Shown here: positions 7,504 through 13,610 of the stretch, one piece after another
Layout: the number at the start of each line of letters is the position of its first letter
Numbering within the stretch: the stretch's first letter is position 1
Source of the DNA: Chloroflexota bacterium
GTDB lineage: Bacteria; Chloroflexota; Ktedonobacteria; Ktedonobacterales; Ktedonobacteraceae
NCBI GenBank assembly: GCA_902812455.1
Contig: CADDZH010000124.1
Location: 1 to 14,239 of the forward strand
Length of the DNA: 14,239 nucleotides
Direction: 5' to 3'
Notes under the pieces: model-generated
Told to the model about the DNA's origin: nothing
The model's input: the letters and a program-made list of their open reading frames with translations, nothing else
Databases searched by the model: none
Program-made: the position numbers and the translations under genes

Positions 7504-7512
7504 TGGTATACT
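7504..7512 (+). promoter_or_regulatory. Extended -10 promoter for the VWA gene
   Basis: TGGTATACT fits TG-n-TATAAT with one mismatch and starts just after the phosphatase stop codon. No clear -35 box is seen. Transcription would start near 7519, about 26 nt before the VWA start codon. Confidence 0.45.
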
Positions 7513-7544
7513 ACATGCGACTATGATGAAAGGAGTAATAGATT

Positions 7545-8783
7545 ATGCCCGGTGAGGTCATACTGGCCCACCAGTTGGGCAAAGATTTTATGCCCGTGAC
7601 CGGTGGAAGCCAGTTAGCATATGTCTTAATCGAAGCAAAGCCGACCGAGATGATGGCCCAGGTGCGTATGCCGCTCAACTTTGCCCTCGTGCTCGATCAT
7701 TCAGGCTCTATGAAGGGGGCCAAGCTGCACAATGTCAAAGAAGCCGTCAAAATGGTTATCGATCGTTTGCAGCCGAGCGATTACATTTCGGTGATCATAT
7801 TCGATGATACGTGTCAGGTCATTATTCCCTCGATGCCGGCTCGGGACCCGATCGGCATGAAGGCGGCCATCGACAAGATTCGCGACGCCGGTGGCACAAC
7901 CATGTCGCTCGGTATGATCCAGGGGCTGAATGAACTACGCCGCTGGAATATTCCCAACGCCGTCAATCGCATGATCTTGCTGACTGATGGTGTGACCTAT
8001 GGCGATGCCGATCGCTGCCGCCAGCTTGCCAGGGAGGCCCGCGCCAATGGCATTGCCATCTACCCCCTTGGCATTGGTCAGGACTGGGATGAAAGCCTCT
8101 TGGATGATATAGGCGAACTGAGCGGGGGCATGCCCGCCGAGTTCATTCGCCGTCCAGAGGATGCCATGACCATCTTTGAGCAGCAGGTACAGAGCGCGGT
8201 AGCTGTGGCTGTGCGCAACGCGGTGCTCACCTTGCGATTGCCGGTAGGGGTCACGCCCAAGAAGGCCTCGCTGGTCTTGCCTATTATCAAAGACCTGGGC
8301 CCGTCTGTTCTCTCGGACCGGCAGGTGATGGTCATGCTCGGCGACCTGGAGAAAGACAACCCGCAATCGGTGCTGGTCGAGTTGCTGATCGATCCGCGTC
8401 CCGCCGGTCTCTTCCGCATTGCCCAGGCGGAGCTGACTTATGATGTGCCCATTGCCAACCTGATCGGCGAAAGCATCCGCGATGACATCAAGGTGACCTT
8501 CACGACCGATCCTACCCAGGCTGCTCAGGTGAACCCGCTGGTCATGAACTATGTCGAAAAGGCCACAGCGCATGGCCTTGTGACGAGGGTTCTGGATGAG
8601 TACAAGCGCACGGGGAAAGCCACGACTCGCCTTGCGCCAAACGTGACGCGCGTGCTTGACCCAGAAACGCAGGCCGCGCTTGAGCAGATCAGCCAGGGCC
8701 AGCAAATTTCAGCGGAGCAGGTCAAATCTATAGGCAATAAGACGCGCAAACTGACCCAGCGCCTGGATGATCTCTTACCGTAG
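7545..8783 (+). CDS. Cytoplasmic von Willebrand factor A (VWA) domain protein
   Basis: A 412-residue protein with a VWA domain at about 43-220. The metal-ion-dependent adhesion site is intact: DHSGS (D51, S53, S55), T118/T119 in GGTTMS, and TDG (D148). VWA domains bind protein partners through this metal, so a scaffold role is likely. There is no signal peptide or membrane segment, which separates it from secreted or BatA-like VWA proteins. The C-terminal half is probably beta-rich (about 225-330), then a helical tail with ATTRLAP (359-365) and VTRVL, which resemble threonine motifs in the neighbouring phosphatase. AGGAG (7531-7535) supports ATG 7545. The gene follows the large phosphatase by 43 nt and likely works with it; no MoxR-type ATPase partner is in the window. 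Confidence 0.88.
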   Translation: MPGEVILAHQLGKDFMPVTGGSQLAYVLIEAKPTEMMAQVRMPLNFALVLDHSGSMKGAKLHNVKEAVKMVIDRLQPSDYISVIIFDDTCQVIIPSMPARDPIGMKAAIDKIRDAGGTTMSLGMIQGLNELRRWNIPNAVNRMILLTDGVTYGDADRCRQLAREARANGIAIYPLGIGQDWDESLLDDIGELSGGMPAEFIRRPEDAMTIFEQQVQSAVAVAVRNAVLTLRLPVGVTPKKASLVLPIIKDLGPSVLSDRQVMVMLGDLEKDNPQSVLVELLIDPRPAGLFRIAQAELTYDVPIANLIGESIRDDIKVTFTTDPTQAAQVNPLVMNYVEKATAHGLVTRVLDEYKRTGKATTRLAPNVTRVLDPETQAALEQISQGQQISAEQVKSIGNKTRKLTQRLDDLLP

Positions 8784-8895
8784 GACATCCAGTACGTTAG
8801 TTTCCATAGAGAGGAACTTCTTTACGAGAAGGCACATGGTGTTTTCCTATAACGGAATACGTGTAATCATGTTTTGAAAGGCAGGTTAGAGTACC
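8784..8895 (+). other. Intergenic gap before the FHA gene
   Basis: A 112-bp AT-rich gap. TATAAC at 8848-8853 is a possible -10 box but lacks a -35 box at proper spacing. A small hairpin (CTTCT 8817-8821, AGAAG 8827-8831) is present without a U-tract. The length suggests a separate promoter for the FHA gene, but I cannot place it firmly. Confidence 0.3.
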
Positions 8896-9582
8896 ATGTC
8901 AGTATATTGTTCTTTAGGCCATGAAAACCCGGATGGGTCTGCTTTTTGTGACGAATGTGGTGAGCCTTTGACAGGCGCCGCACCCAATCCAGCGGCAGCA
9001 GTTGGCACTGCTGCTCCGGCGGCAACGCCCGCGCCCGCTCAGGCAGGCATGCAAACCTGCCCTTCCTGCGGCGCGCAAAACCCGGCAGGCGAGGCGTTTT
9101 GTTCAAACTGTGGCGCGAACTTGCTTGCGCCACCGGCACCAGCACCGGCAGCAGTTGGCACAAATCCTGCCTCTGCTTCAGCGCCGGCCCCGGCTCCTGA
9201 GGCAGAACCGGCTGCTGTTCCGCCTCCACCGCCGCCAGCTCCTGCCGCACAGGCCGCGCCTACAGCGCGTCTCATCGTTGAGGCAGACAACCAGGAATTC
9301 GATTTGAGCGGCAAGGATAATGTGATCGTCGGTCGCGAGGATGCTGTCAGCAACATCTTCCCCGATATCGATCTCACCCCACATGGAGGTGAGGAGGGTG
9401 GCGTTTCTCGCCTGCACGCTCGCATCTTCTTTGAGAACGGCCAGTATATGCTGGAGGACGAGAACAGCACAAATTATACATTCCTTAATCGCCAGCGGCT
9501 TGCTCCCAAGACGCCAACGCCCCTGCACGATAACGATGAAATCCGGCTTGGTCGCGTCCTGCTACGCTTCAAGACGCCGTAA
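8896..9582 (+). CDS. Double zinc-ribbon protein with C-terminal FHA phospho-threonine-binding domain
   Basis: A 228-residue soluble adaptor. Two zinc ribbons lie at the N-terminus: the first is a C/H variant (C5, H9, C18, C21) and the second is a regular CxxC-CxxC unit starting at CPSCG. A Pro/Ala-rich linker leads to an FHA domain at about 122-228. Its phospho-peptide-binding residues are present: GRED (146-149, R147), VSRLHA (S171, R172, H174) and the NSTN turn (N190, N193). FHA domains bind phospho-threonine peptides. APTARL (T123) sits right at the start of the FHA fold, loosely like the N-terminal threonine of GarA/OdhI, though it may simply be the first beta strand. With a kinase and two phosphatases upstream, this is the likely reader of the pathway. 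The ribosome-binding site before ATG 8896 is weak (AGG, 8883-8885). Confidence 0.92.
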   Translation: MSVYCSLGHENPDGSAFCDECGEPLTGAAPNPAAAVGTAAPAATPAPAQAGMQTCPSCGAQNPAGEAFCSNCGANLLAPPAPAPAAVGTNPASASAPAPAPEAEPAAVPPPPPPAPAAQAAPTARLIVEADNQEFDLSGKDNVIVGREDAVSNIFPDIDLTPHGGEEGGVSRLHARIFFENGQYMLEDENSTNYTFLNRQRLAPKTPTPLHDNDEIRLGRVLLRFKTP

Positions 9583-9596
9583 GGGTTCTGGCCCAT

Positions 9597-9626
9597 TTGA
9601 CAGTTTACGTCTTGAATCGCTATAAT
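9597..9626 (+). promoter_or_regulatory. Strong consensus sigma70 promoter for the rpmH operon
   Basis: TTGACA (9597-9602) and TATAAT (9621-9626) both match consensus at all six positions, with an 18-bp spacer. Transcription would start near 9633, giving a leader of about 33 nt before rpmH. This is the best promoter in the window and fits the high expression expected for a ribosomal protein gene. Confidence 0.88.
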
Positions 9627-9665
9627 TGACCAGACATAATCTGTGGAGGCAAGAGAGGAAATAGT

Positions 9666-9800
9666 ATGAAACGCACATGGCAACCTAAGCGCATTCCGCG
9701 CTTACGTGTACATGGTTTTTTGAAACGCATGTCAACCCGTAGTGGGCGGCGTATTATCAAAGCTCGTCGGTCCAAAGGTCGCCGCCGGCTGACTGTCTGA
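9666..9800 (+). CDS. rpmH: Ribosomal protein bL34
   Basis: A 44-residue, extremely basic protein starting [12 protein letters not shown] and ending in the Arg/Lys-rich segment [13 protein letters not shown]. This is the standard length and pattern of large-subunit protein bL34 (usually 44-47 residues, with the conserved KRT-QP and R-KGR-RL features). AGAGAGGAAA lies just upstream of ATG 9666. It is the first gene after the consensus promoter and begins the conserved rpmH-rnpA-yidD-yidC-khpB order found near the origin in many bacteria. No dnaA gene or DnaA-box cluster is seen in the window. Confidence 0.97.
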   Translation: MKRTWQPKRIPRLRVHGFLKRMSTRSGRRIIKARRSKGRRRLTV

Positions 9801-9815
9801 TAGTATAGTAGTATT

Positions 9816-10235
9816 GTGGCACTTAAGCGCGCATTACGCTTGCGCAAAAGGAGTGATTTCCAGCGGGTGAGGCAGCAGGGGCGCAGTATCGCATCCCGCT
9901 TGCTTGTCCTGGCATGGGCACCAAATAATACGGCAAAGCTGCGCATCGGATTCGTTGTCAGCCAGCGTATCTCAAAGCTCGCAGTAAAGCGTAATTATAT
10001 TAAGCGCCTCCTTAGCGAAGCGATACGGCCCGTTTTGCCAGAGCTTCCTGTTGGATGGGATATCGTCTTGACCGCCAGAAATCCGGCGCTCTCTGCCGAT
10101 CTGCGGGCGCTCAAACAAGATGTCGTCACGTTATTACAGCGGGCGCGACTTCTCAAACCCGATCATGAATTTGAAGCGAAGCGTGAGCAGCAGTTGGAAG
10201 AGTTATCACCAGATACGAGAAGTTCGAGAAGTTAA
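9816..10235 (+). CDS. rnpA: Ribonuclease P protein component
   Basis: A 139-residue basic protein that assists the catalytic RNA of RNase P in trimming the 5' leader of tRNAs. The family signature is clear: RIGFVVSQ then [18 protein letters not shown], containing the RN-x-IKR core (R59, N60, I62, K63, R64). The start is a GTG at 9816, 15 nt after rpmH, with no visible Shine-Dalgarno sequence, so translation is probably coupled to rpmH. This would hold RnpA output well below that of bL34. The C-terminal 25 residues are charged and likely disordered, ending in a duplicated RSS-RS tail made by a 9-bp tandem repeat (10216-10233). Confidence 0.95.
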   Translation: MALKRALRLRKRSDFQRVRQQGRSIASRLLVLAWAPNNTAKLRIGFVVSQRISKLAVKRNYIKRLLSEAIRPVLPELPVGWDIVLTARNPALSADLRALKQDVVTLLQRARLLKPDHEFEAKREQQLEELSPDTRSSRS

Positions 10236-10257
10236 GGAAACACAAGGGTCTTTAGCG

Positions 10258-10476
10258 GTGAAAAACATAGCACTTTTCTTGATTCGCGTATACCAGAACA
10301 CGCTGTCGGTAGCCCTGCCTTCAACGTGTCGATTTACACCCTCATGCTCGCAATATGCATTTGAGGCTATTCAACGTTTTGGCTTTTTGCGTGGAGGATG
10401 GCTGGCCGCCAAACGGATCGGGCGTTGCCACCCCTTCTATCACGGCAATCTTTACGATCCGGTCCCTGAACACTAA
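10258..10476 (+). CDS. yidD: Membrane protein insertion efficiency factor YidD
   Basis: A 72-residue protein of the YidD family (DUF37), a small membrane-associated factor that helps YidC insert proteins. The hallmark [11 protein letters not shown] motif and the RCHPF motif are present, and the N-terminus is an amphipathic helix ([15 protein letters not shown]). The start is GTG 10258, with AAGGG at 10244-10248; the frame stays open upstream into rnpA, but that part is not family-like. It lies 22 nt after rnpA, in the usual position before yidC. Confidence 0.94.
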   Translation: MKNIALFLIRVYQNTLSVALPSTCRFTPSCSQYAFEAIQRFGFLRGGWLAAKRIGRCHPFYHGNLYDPVPEH

Positions 10477-10577
10477 GCGGTACATTCGCGAAATCCGTAG
10501 GTGCCGATTTATCGCGCCCACCGCCGATTTATCAGCTCTGTGCGTATTACGAACTTAACGAATGCACCACTAAGCGG
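10471..10577 (+). repeat. Direct repeats in the yidD-yidC gap
   Basis: CACTAAGCGG occurs at 10471-10480, overlapping the yidD stop codon, and again at 10568-10577. Between them GCCGATTTATC occurs twice, at 10503-10513 and 10523-10533, with a period of exactly 20 bp. An imperfect inverted pair (10477-10488 and 10559-10570, 10 of 12) borders the same segment. The gap is the largest in the operon (141 nt) and encodes nothing recognisable, so it may be a yidC control region or the remnant of a small insertion. Confidence 0.45.
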
Positions 10578-10617
10578 ACTAGCAGGCTGGGAAGATCGAG
10601 GAAGGCAGGAGAAAGAG

Positions 10618-11619
10618 TTGTTGGGTCAAATAGGCTACCTGTTTAATATCATTTTTACCTTTCCTATCTTTAATATACTGATGCTGCTCTATCGCGCCAT
10701 TGGGGATTTCGGGCTGTCCATCATCGTCCTGACGCTTATAGTCAGGCTGGTGCTCTTCCCGTTGACGCTCAGGCAGCTCAAATCAATGAAGGCGATGCAG
10801 GCTTTGCAGCCGCAGCTCAACGAGATACGGAAGAAGTATAAGGATCAGCGGGCGCAGTTAGAGGCAACGCAGGCGCTTTATAAAGAATATGGGGTCAATC
10901 CGGTTGCCGGGAGCTGTCTCCCGCTGCTGATCCAGATGCCTGTTCTTTTCGCCCTGTTCTACGCGCTCAATAGCGTGCTGCGCAATGCAACATTGCATAG
11001 TATCAACAACATCATTTATCCTTTTTTACCGAAGTTCACAACATTTCCAGATATCTACCTGACCTGGTTTACATTCATCAATCCAGCATGGAAAATCTCG
11101 CTCGGCGCCCCTGATCCGACCCATATCCTGCCGATCCTGGCCGCGCTGGCAACCTTCGTGCAGTTGCGTATGGCGCAGGCAAGAACCACCAGCACCTCGT
11201 CTGGTAATAATAAAGATATGATGGCGCAGCAGCAGTTGATTATGCAGCTCGTCTCCCCCGTCATGGTGCTCATCTTCGGCTGGACCTACGCGGCAGGCCT
11301 GGCGCTTTACTGGACAACCTCGTCCGTTTTCGGCATGGTGCAGCAGTACTTCGTCACAGGCTGGGGCTCCCTGCTCGTTTCCCCCTTCGGTGGGAACAAG
11401 ACCAATGGGGCGAAACCAGCCAGAGCGACAACGGTGCTGGCACAGCCAAAAGAGGCAGAAACTGGCGAAAATAAGCCCGAGAGCAGGCAAGCGAGCAAGC
11501 AAGCGAAAGCGGGCACATCCTCATCATCATCGGCGCGCCGTCGCAAGGGGAGTGGTAGCAGTGCATCGGCCCGTCGCAGGGGCAGCAACGTGCCAAAGAG
11601 ACATCCATCGCGTAGTTAA
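10618..11619 (+). CDS. yidC: Membrane protein insertase YidC/Oxa1/Alb3 family
   Basis: A 333-residue insertase of the five-helix type that moves membrane proteins into the bilayer with or without SecYEG. Hydrophobic segments are visible at YLFNIIF..ILMLLY, SIIVLTLIVRLVLFPL (with the conserved groove Arg, R43), LLIQMPVLFALFYAL, ILPILAALATF, and VMVLIFGWTYAAGLALYW. It lacks the large periplasmic domain of Gram-negative YidC. After the last helix comes a cytoplasmic tail of about 75 residues, ending in Arg/Lys/Ser-rich sequence such as ARRRKGSGSS, likely to bind the ribosome as the Oxa1 tail does. The tail contains ATTVL (270-274). I prefer a TTG start at 10618 (or 10621) because AGGAG lies at 10607-10611; the GTG at 10501 in frame has no such site and adds no family-like sequence. 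Confidence 0.93.
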   Translation: MLGQIGYLFNIIFTFPIFNILMLLYRAIGDFGLSIIVLTLIVRLVLFPLTLRQLKSMKAMQALQPQLNEIRKKYKDQRAQLEATQALYKEYGVNPVAGSCLPLLIQMPVLFALFYALNSVLRNATLHSINNIIYPFLPKFTTFPDIYLTWFTFINPAWKISLGAPDPTHILPILAALATFVQLRMAQARTTSTSSGNNKDMMAQQQLIMQLVSPVMVLIFGWTYAAGLALYWTTSSVFGMVQQYFVTGWGSLLVSPFGGNKTNGAKPARATTVLAQPKEAETGENKPESRQASKQAKAGTSSSSSARRRKGSGSSASARRRGSNVPKRHPSRS

Positions 11620-11649
11620 TAGATGAAATAAAGGGAGGCAACGAAAACA

Positions 11650-12582
11650 GTGGAAAGTATTGAGGCTAGTGGTAAAACTGTTGATGACGCCATTTTGCAA
11701 GCCCTTGCGCGCCTGGGGAAACGTCGTGACGAGGTAGATGTGACAGTCTTGCAGGAACCTTTTCGTGGAACTTTTGGTATTGGCAGCAAAGACGCTCGTG
11801 TCCGTGTAACGGTTCGCCCTACTTCTGCCGCAACAGGCGCAGTGATAACCCCGGAGATGGCCGATGCCATTCTTGGCGACGAGGAAACGCTTCCAGAAGA
11901 AGAACTCTATACGGGTGAAGAAGAGGAGGAAGCGTTCGCAGGCGAAGAAGAGATAGAATTTGAGGGCGAGGAATTTGGCGAGGAAGAGCTGGCAGAAGAG
12001 GAAGAGGCTGCCGGCCTTTTTTCATCCGCTAATCTTCCTCCTGAGCTAGCTGCTGATCTCTCCACGACGGAGGAGGAAACAGCGGAAGGTGAAGAGGCGC
12101 AAGAGGTCGAGGAGCCGACGCGCGGAGATATCGAAATCACTGTCGATGTCTTACAGCATATTTTGCGCTATATGAATATTCGCGCAACCGTCCAGGTACG
12201 CTCTACCAATCCCCTTACGCTCAACATCCAGGGTATTCATGAGAACCTCGGCTTGCTCATTGGCCGCCGGGGCGAGACGCTGGCTGCGCTTCAACTCCTC
12301 GCCGGCCTGATCGTGCGTCACCGTACGCGGCGCCGTATCCATATCATCGTGGATGCCGAAAATTATCGCCTGCGCCGTGAGGAGAACCTGCGCTCGCTTG
12401 CGCTGCGTGTCGCGCAGCAGGTACGCAACTACCGCCGTTCGATTGCGCTGGAGGCCATGCCGCCTCACGAGAGGCGCATCGTTCACCTGGCCCTGTCTGA
12501 TAGCAAAGATATCAGCACGGAAAGCATCGGTGAAGGCGATGCCCGGCGCGTGGTCATCTCGCTCAAGCGCCCTGGCCGCTAG
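11650..12582 (+). CDS. khpB: RNA-binding protein KhpB (Jag/EloR), Jag_N-KH-R3H
   Basis: A 310-residue RNA-binding protein of the Jag/KhpB/EloR family. An N-terminal Jag_N domain (about 1-55) has the typical ESIEASGKTVDDAI and FGIGSKDARV stretches. A KH domain follows at about 165-240 with the GxxG loop GRRG (205-208), then an R3H domain with PPHERR (271-276). Between Jag_N and KH is an unusually long linker of about 90 residues made largely of Glu. In Firmicutes the protein pairs with KhpA and affects cell elongation and division. The start is GTG 11650 with GGGAGG at 11633-11638. It lies 30 nt after yidC, its usual place. Confidence 0.95.
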   Translation: MESIEASGKTVDDAILQALARLGKRRDEVDVTVLQEPFRGTFGIGSKDARVRVTVRPTSAATGAVITPEMADAILGDEETLPEEELYTGEEEEEAFAGEEEIEFEGEEFGEEELAEEEEAAGLFSSANLPPELAADLSTTEEETAEGEEAQEVEEPTRGDIEITVDVLQHILRYMNIRATVQVRSTNPLTLNIQGIHENLGLLIGRRGETLAALQLLAGLIVRHRTRRRIHIIVDAENYRLRREENLRSLALRVAQQVRNYRRSIALEAMPPHERRIVHLALSDSKDISTESIGEGDARRVVISLKRPGR

Positions 12583-12591
12583 TTTAAACAG

Positions 12592-13527
12592 GTGGACGTT
12601 GTTATTCAGCCTGTTCCCGGCGGTGGCCCCCCTGATTTTTTAGTCACCGGGCACATCACGCGCGACCTCCACGACGATGGCTCGTTTTCACTCGGCGGGA
12701 CTGCTACATTTGCCTCCATGACCGCTTATCATTTAGGGGTAAGGGCGGCGATTGTTACCAGTGCAGGGAGAGAACTTATCGCCGAATTGCCCGCATGCCT
12801 TCCTGGTATTGGGCTGGCTGTGTGTCCATCAGAACAGACAACCACCTTTGTCAACTCCTATCATGATGGCTCTCGCACGCAATATTTGAAGAGCAGGGCA
12901 GACCAGCAGCAGCCTGAAGATGTTCCCCCGGCATGGCGTAGAGCGCCTATCGTCCTGCTAGGGCCGGTGGCCCAGGAGCTTTCACCCGCATTTGTAACCC
13001 TTTTTTCCCGTCGCCCCGGAACACTCATCGCGGCTACTCCACAGGGCTGGCTGCGTCGCTGGGATGCTACCGCCTCATTAGTTCCCCAGGCAGGACGCCC
13101 AGAGAGGATGAGTCGCGTATGGCCCACGCCCTGGACTGCTGCCGGACAGGTGCTCCCTCACCTCGATGTGCTCATCCTCAGCTACGACGATATGCTTCCC
13201 TTCGCTAATGGGAACCGCGTCAAAGCTGATGCGCTGCTTTCCCGCTGGAACCTGCAGGTGCCTTTGCTTGTTGCCACCGATGGGCGGCATGGTGCTACAC
13301 TCTTCCAGCACAGCATAAGCGAGCATTTCCCTGCCTACCCTGCCCAGGAGGTAGACCCAACGGGGGCCGGCGATGTCTTCGCCGCCGCTTTTCTCTATCA
13401 CCTGCACCGCTACGGCGATCCTCGCGCGGCAGTGAATTTTGCTAACTGTGTGGCCTCCTTCTCAGTTGAACACGAGGGAACAACGGGCATCCCAACACTG
13501 GAGATGGTGAAGGAGAGATTACGGTAA
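12592..13527 (+). CDS. PfkB-family carbohydrate/nucleoside kinase
   Basis: A 311-residue ribokinase-like kinase. The second PfkB signature DPTGAGD (255-261) is present with the catalytic base D261, and the N-terminal substrate-side Gly pair is in LGGTATFA. The fold continues to the end (AVNFANCVASFSVEHEG). The substrate is unknown; the compact N-terminal region without the usual ribokinase lid signature recalls plant myo-inositol kinase and related PfkB proteins, but this is only a suggestion. The start is a GTG at 12592, 9 nt after khpB with no clear Shine-Dalgarno sequence, so it is likely translated by coupling to khpB. A sugar kinase is not a standard member of the rpmH-khpB operon, so its role there is unexplained. 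Confidence 0.87.
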   Translation: MDVVIQPVPGGGPPDFLVTGHITRDLHDDGSFSLGGTATFASMTAYHLGVRAAIVTSAGRELIAELPACLPGIGLAVCPSEQTTTFVNSYHDGSRTQYLKSRADQQQPEDVPPAWRRAPIVLLGPVAQELSPAFVTLFSRRPGTLIAATPQGWLRRWDATASLVPQAGRPERMSRVWPTPWTAAGQVLPHLDVLILSYDDMLPFANGNRVKADALLSRWNLQVPLLVATDGRHGATLFQHSISEHFPAYPAQEVDPTGAGDVFAAAFLYHLHRYGDPRAAVNFANCVASFSVEHEGTTGIPTLEMVKERLR

Positions 13528-13540
13528 TCATACGATGCCC

Positions 13541-13602
13541 TGTCGAGATCCTTCCCCTTCGTTCCTCAGGGCTGGGCTGCACTCGCTCAGGATGACATGA
13601 CA
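13541..13602. repeat. Dispersed-repeat-like element between convergent genes
   Basis: The segment begins TGTCGAGATCCTT and ends CTCAGGATGACATGACA. Read on the minus strand it has the form TGTCATCCTGAGCG...AAGGATCT, a pattern I recognise from short intergenic repeats common in many environmental bacterial genomes, including Chloroflexota. ATCCT (13548-13552) and AGGAT (13589-13593), plus TGTC and GACA at the ends, make it an imperfect dyad. CTCAGG is repeated inside. Lying between convergent genes, it may act as a weak two-way terminator. Confidence 0.5.
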
Positions 13603-13610
13603 GTCAATGG

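Noticed and set aside
7935..8705. Minus-strand open frame of 256 codons opposite the VWA gene
   Set aside because: It mirrors the codon pattern of the VWA gene and shows no family features.
2515..9582. MoxR-VWA type or tellurite-resistance (Ter) conflict system
   Set aside because: There is a VWA gene and a PP2C gene, but no MoxR/AAA ATPase, TerD or effector gene in the window, so the label is not supported.
9583..9665. Origin of replication near rpmH
   Set aside because: rpmH is often next to dnaA and oriC, but I found no dnaA gene and no cluster of TTATCCACA-like boxes here.
10120..10257. Upstream ATG start for yidD inside rnpA
   Set aside because: The extra 46 residues are not like YidD, and GTG 10258 has a ribosome-binding site and the family's usual N-terminus.
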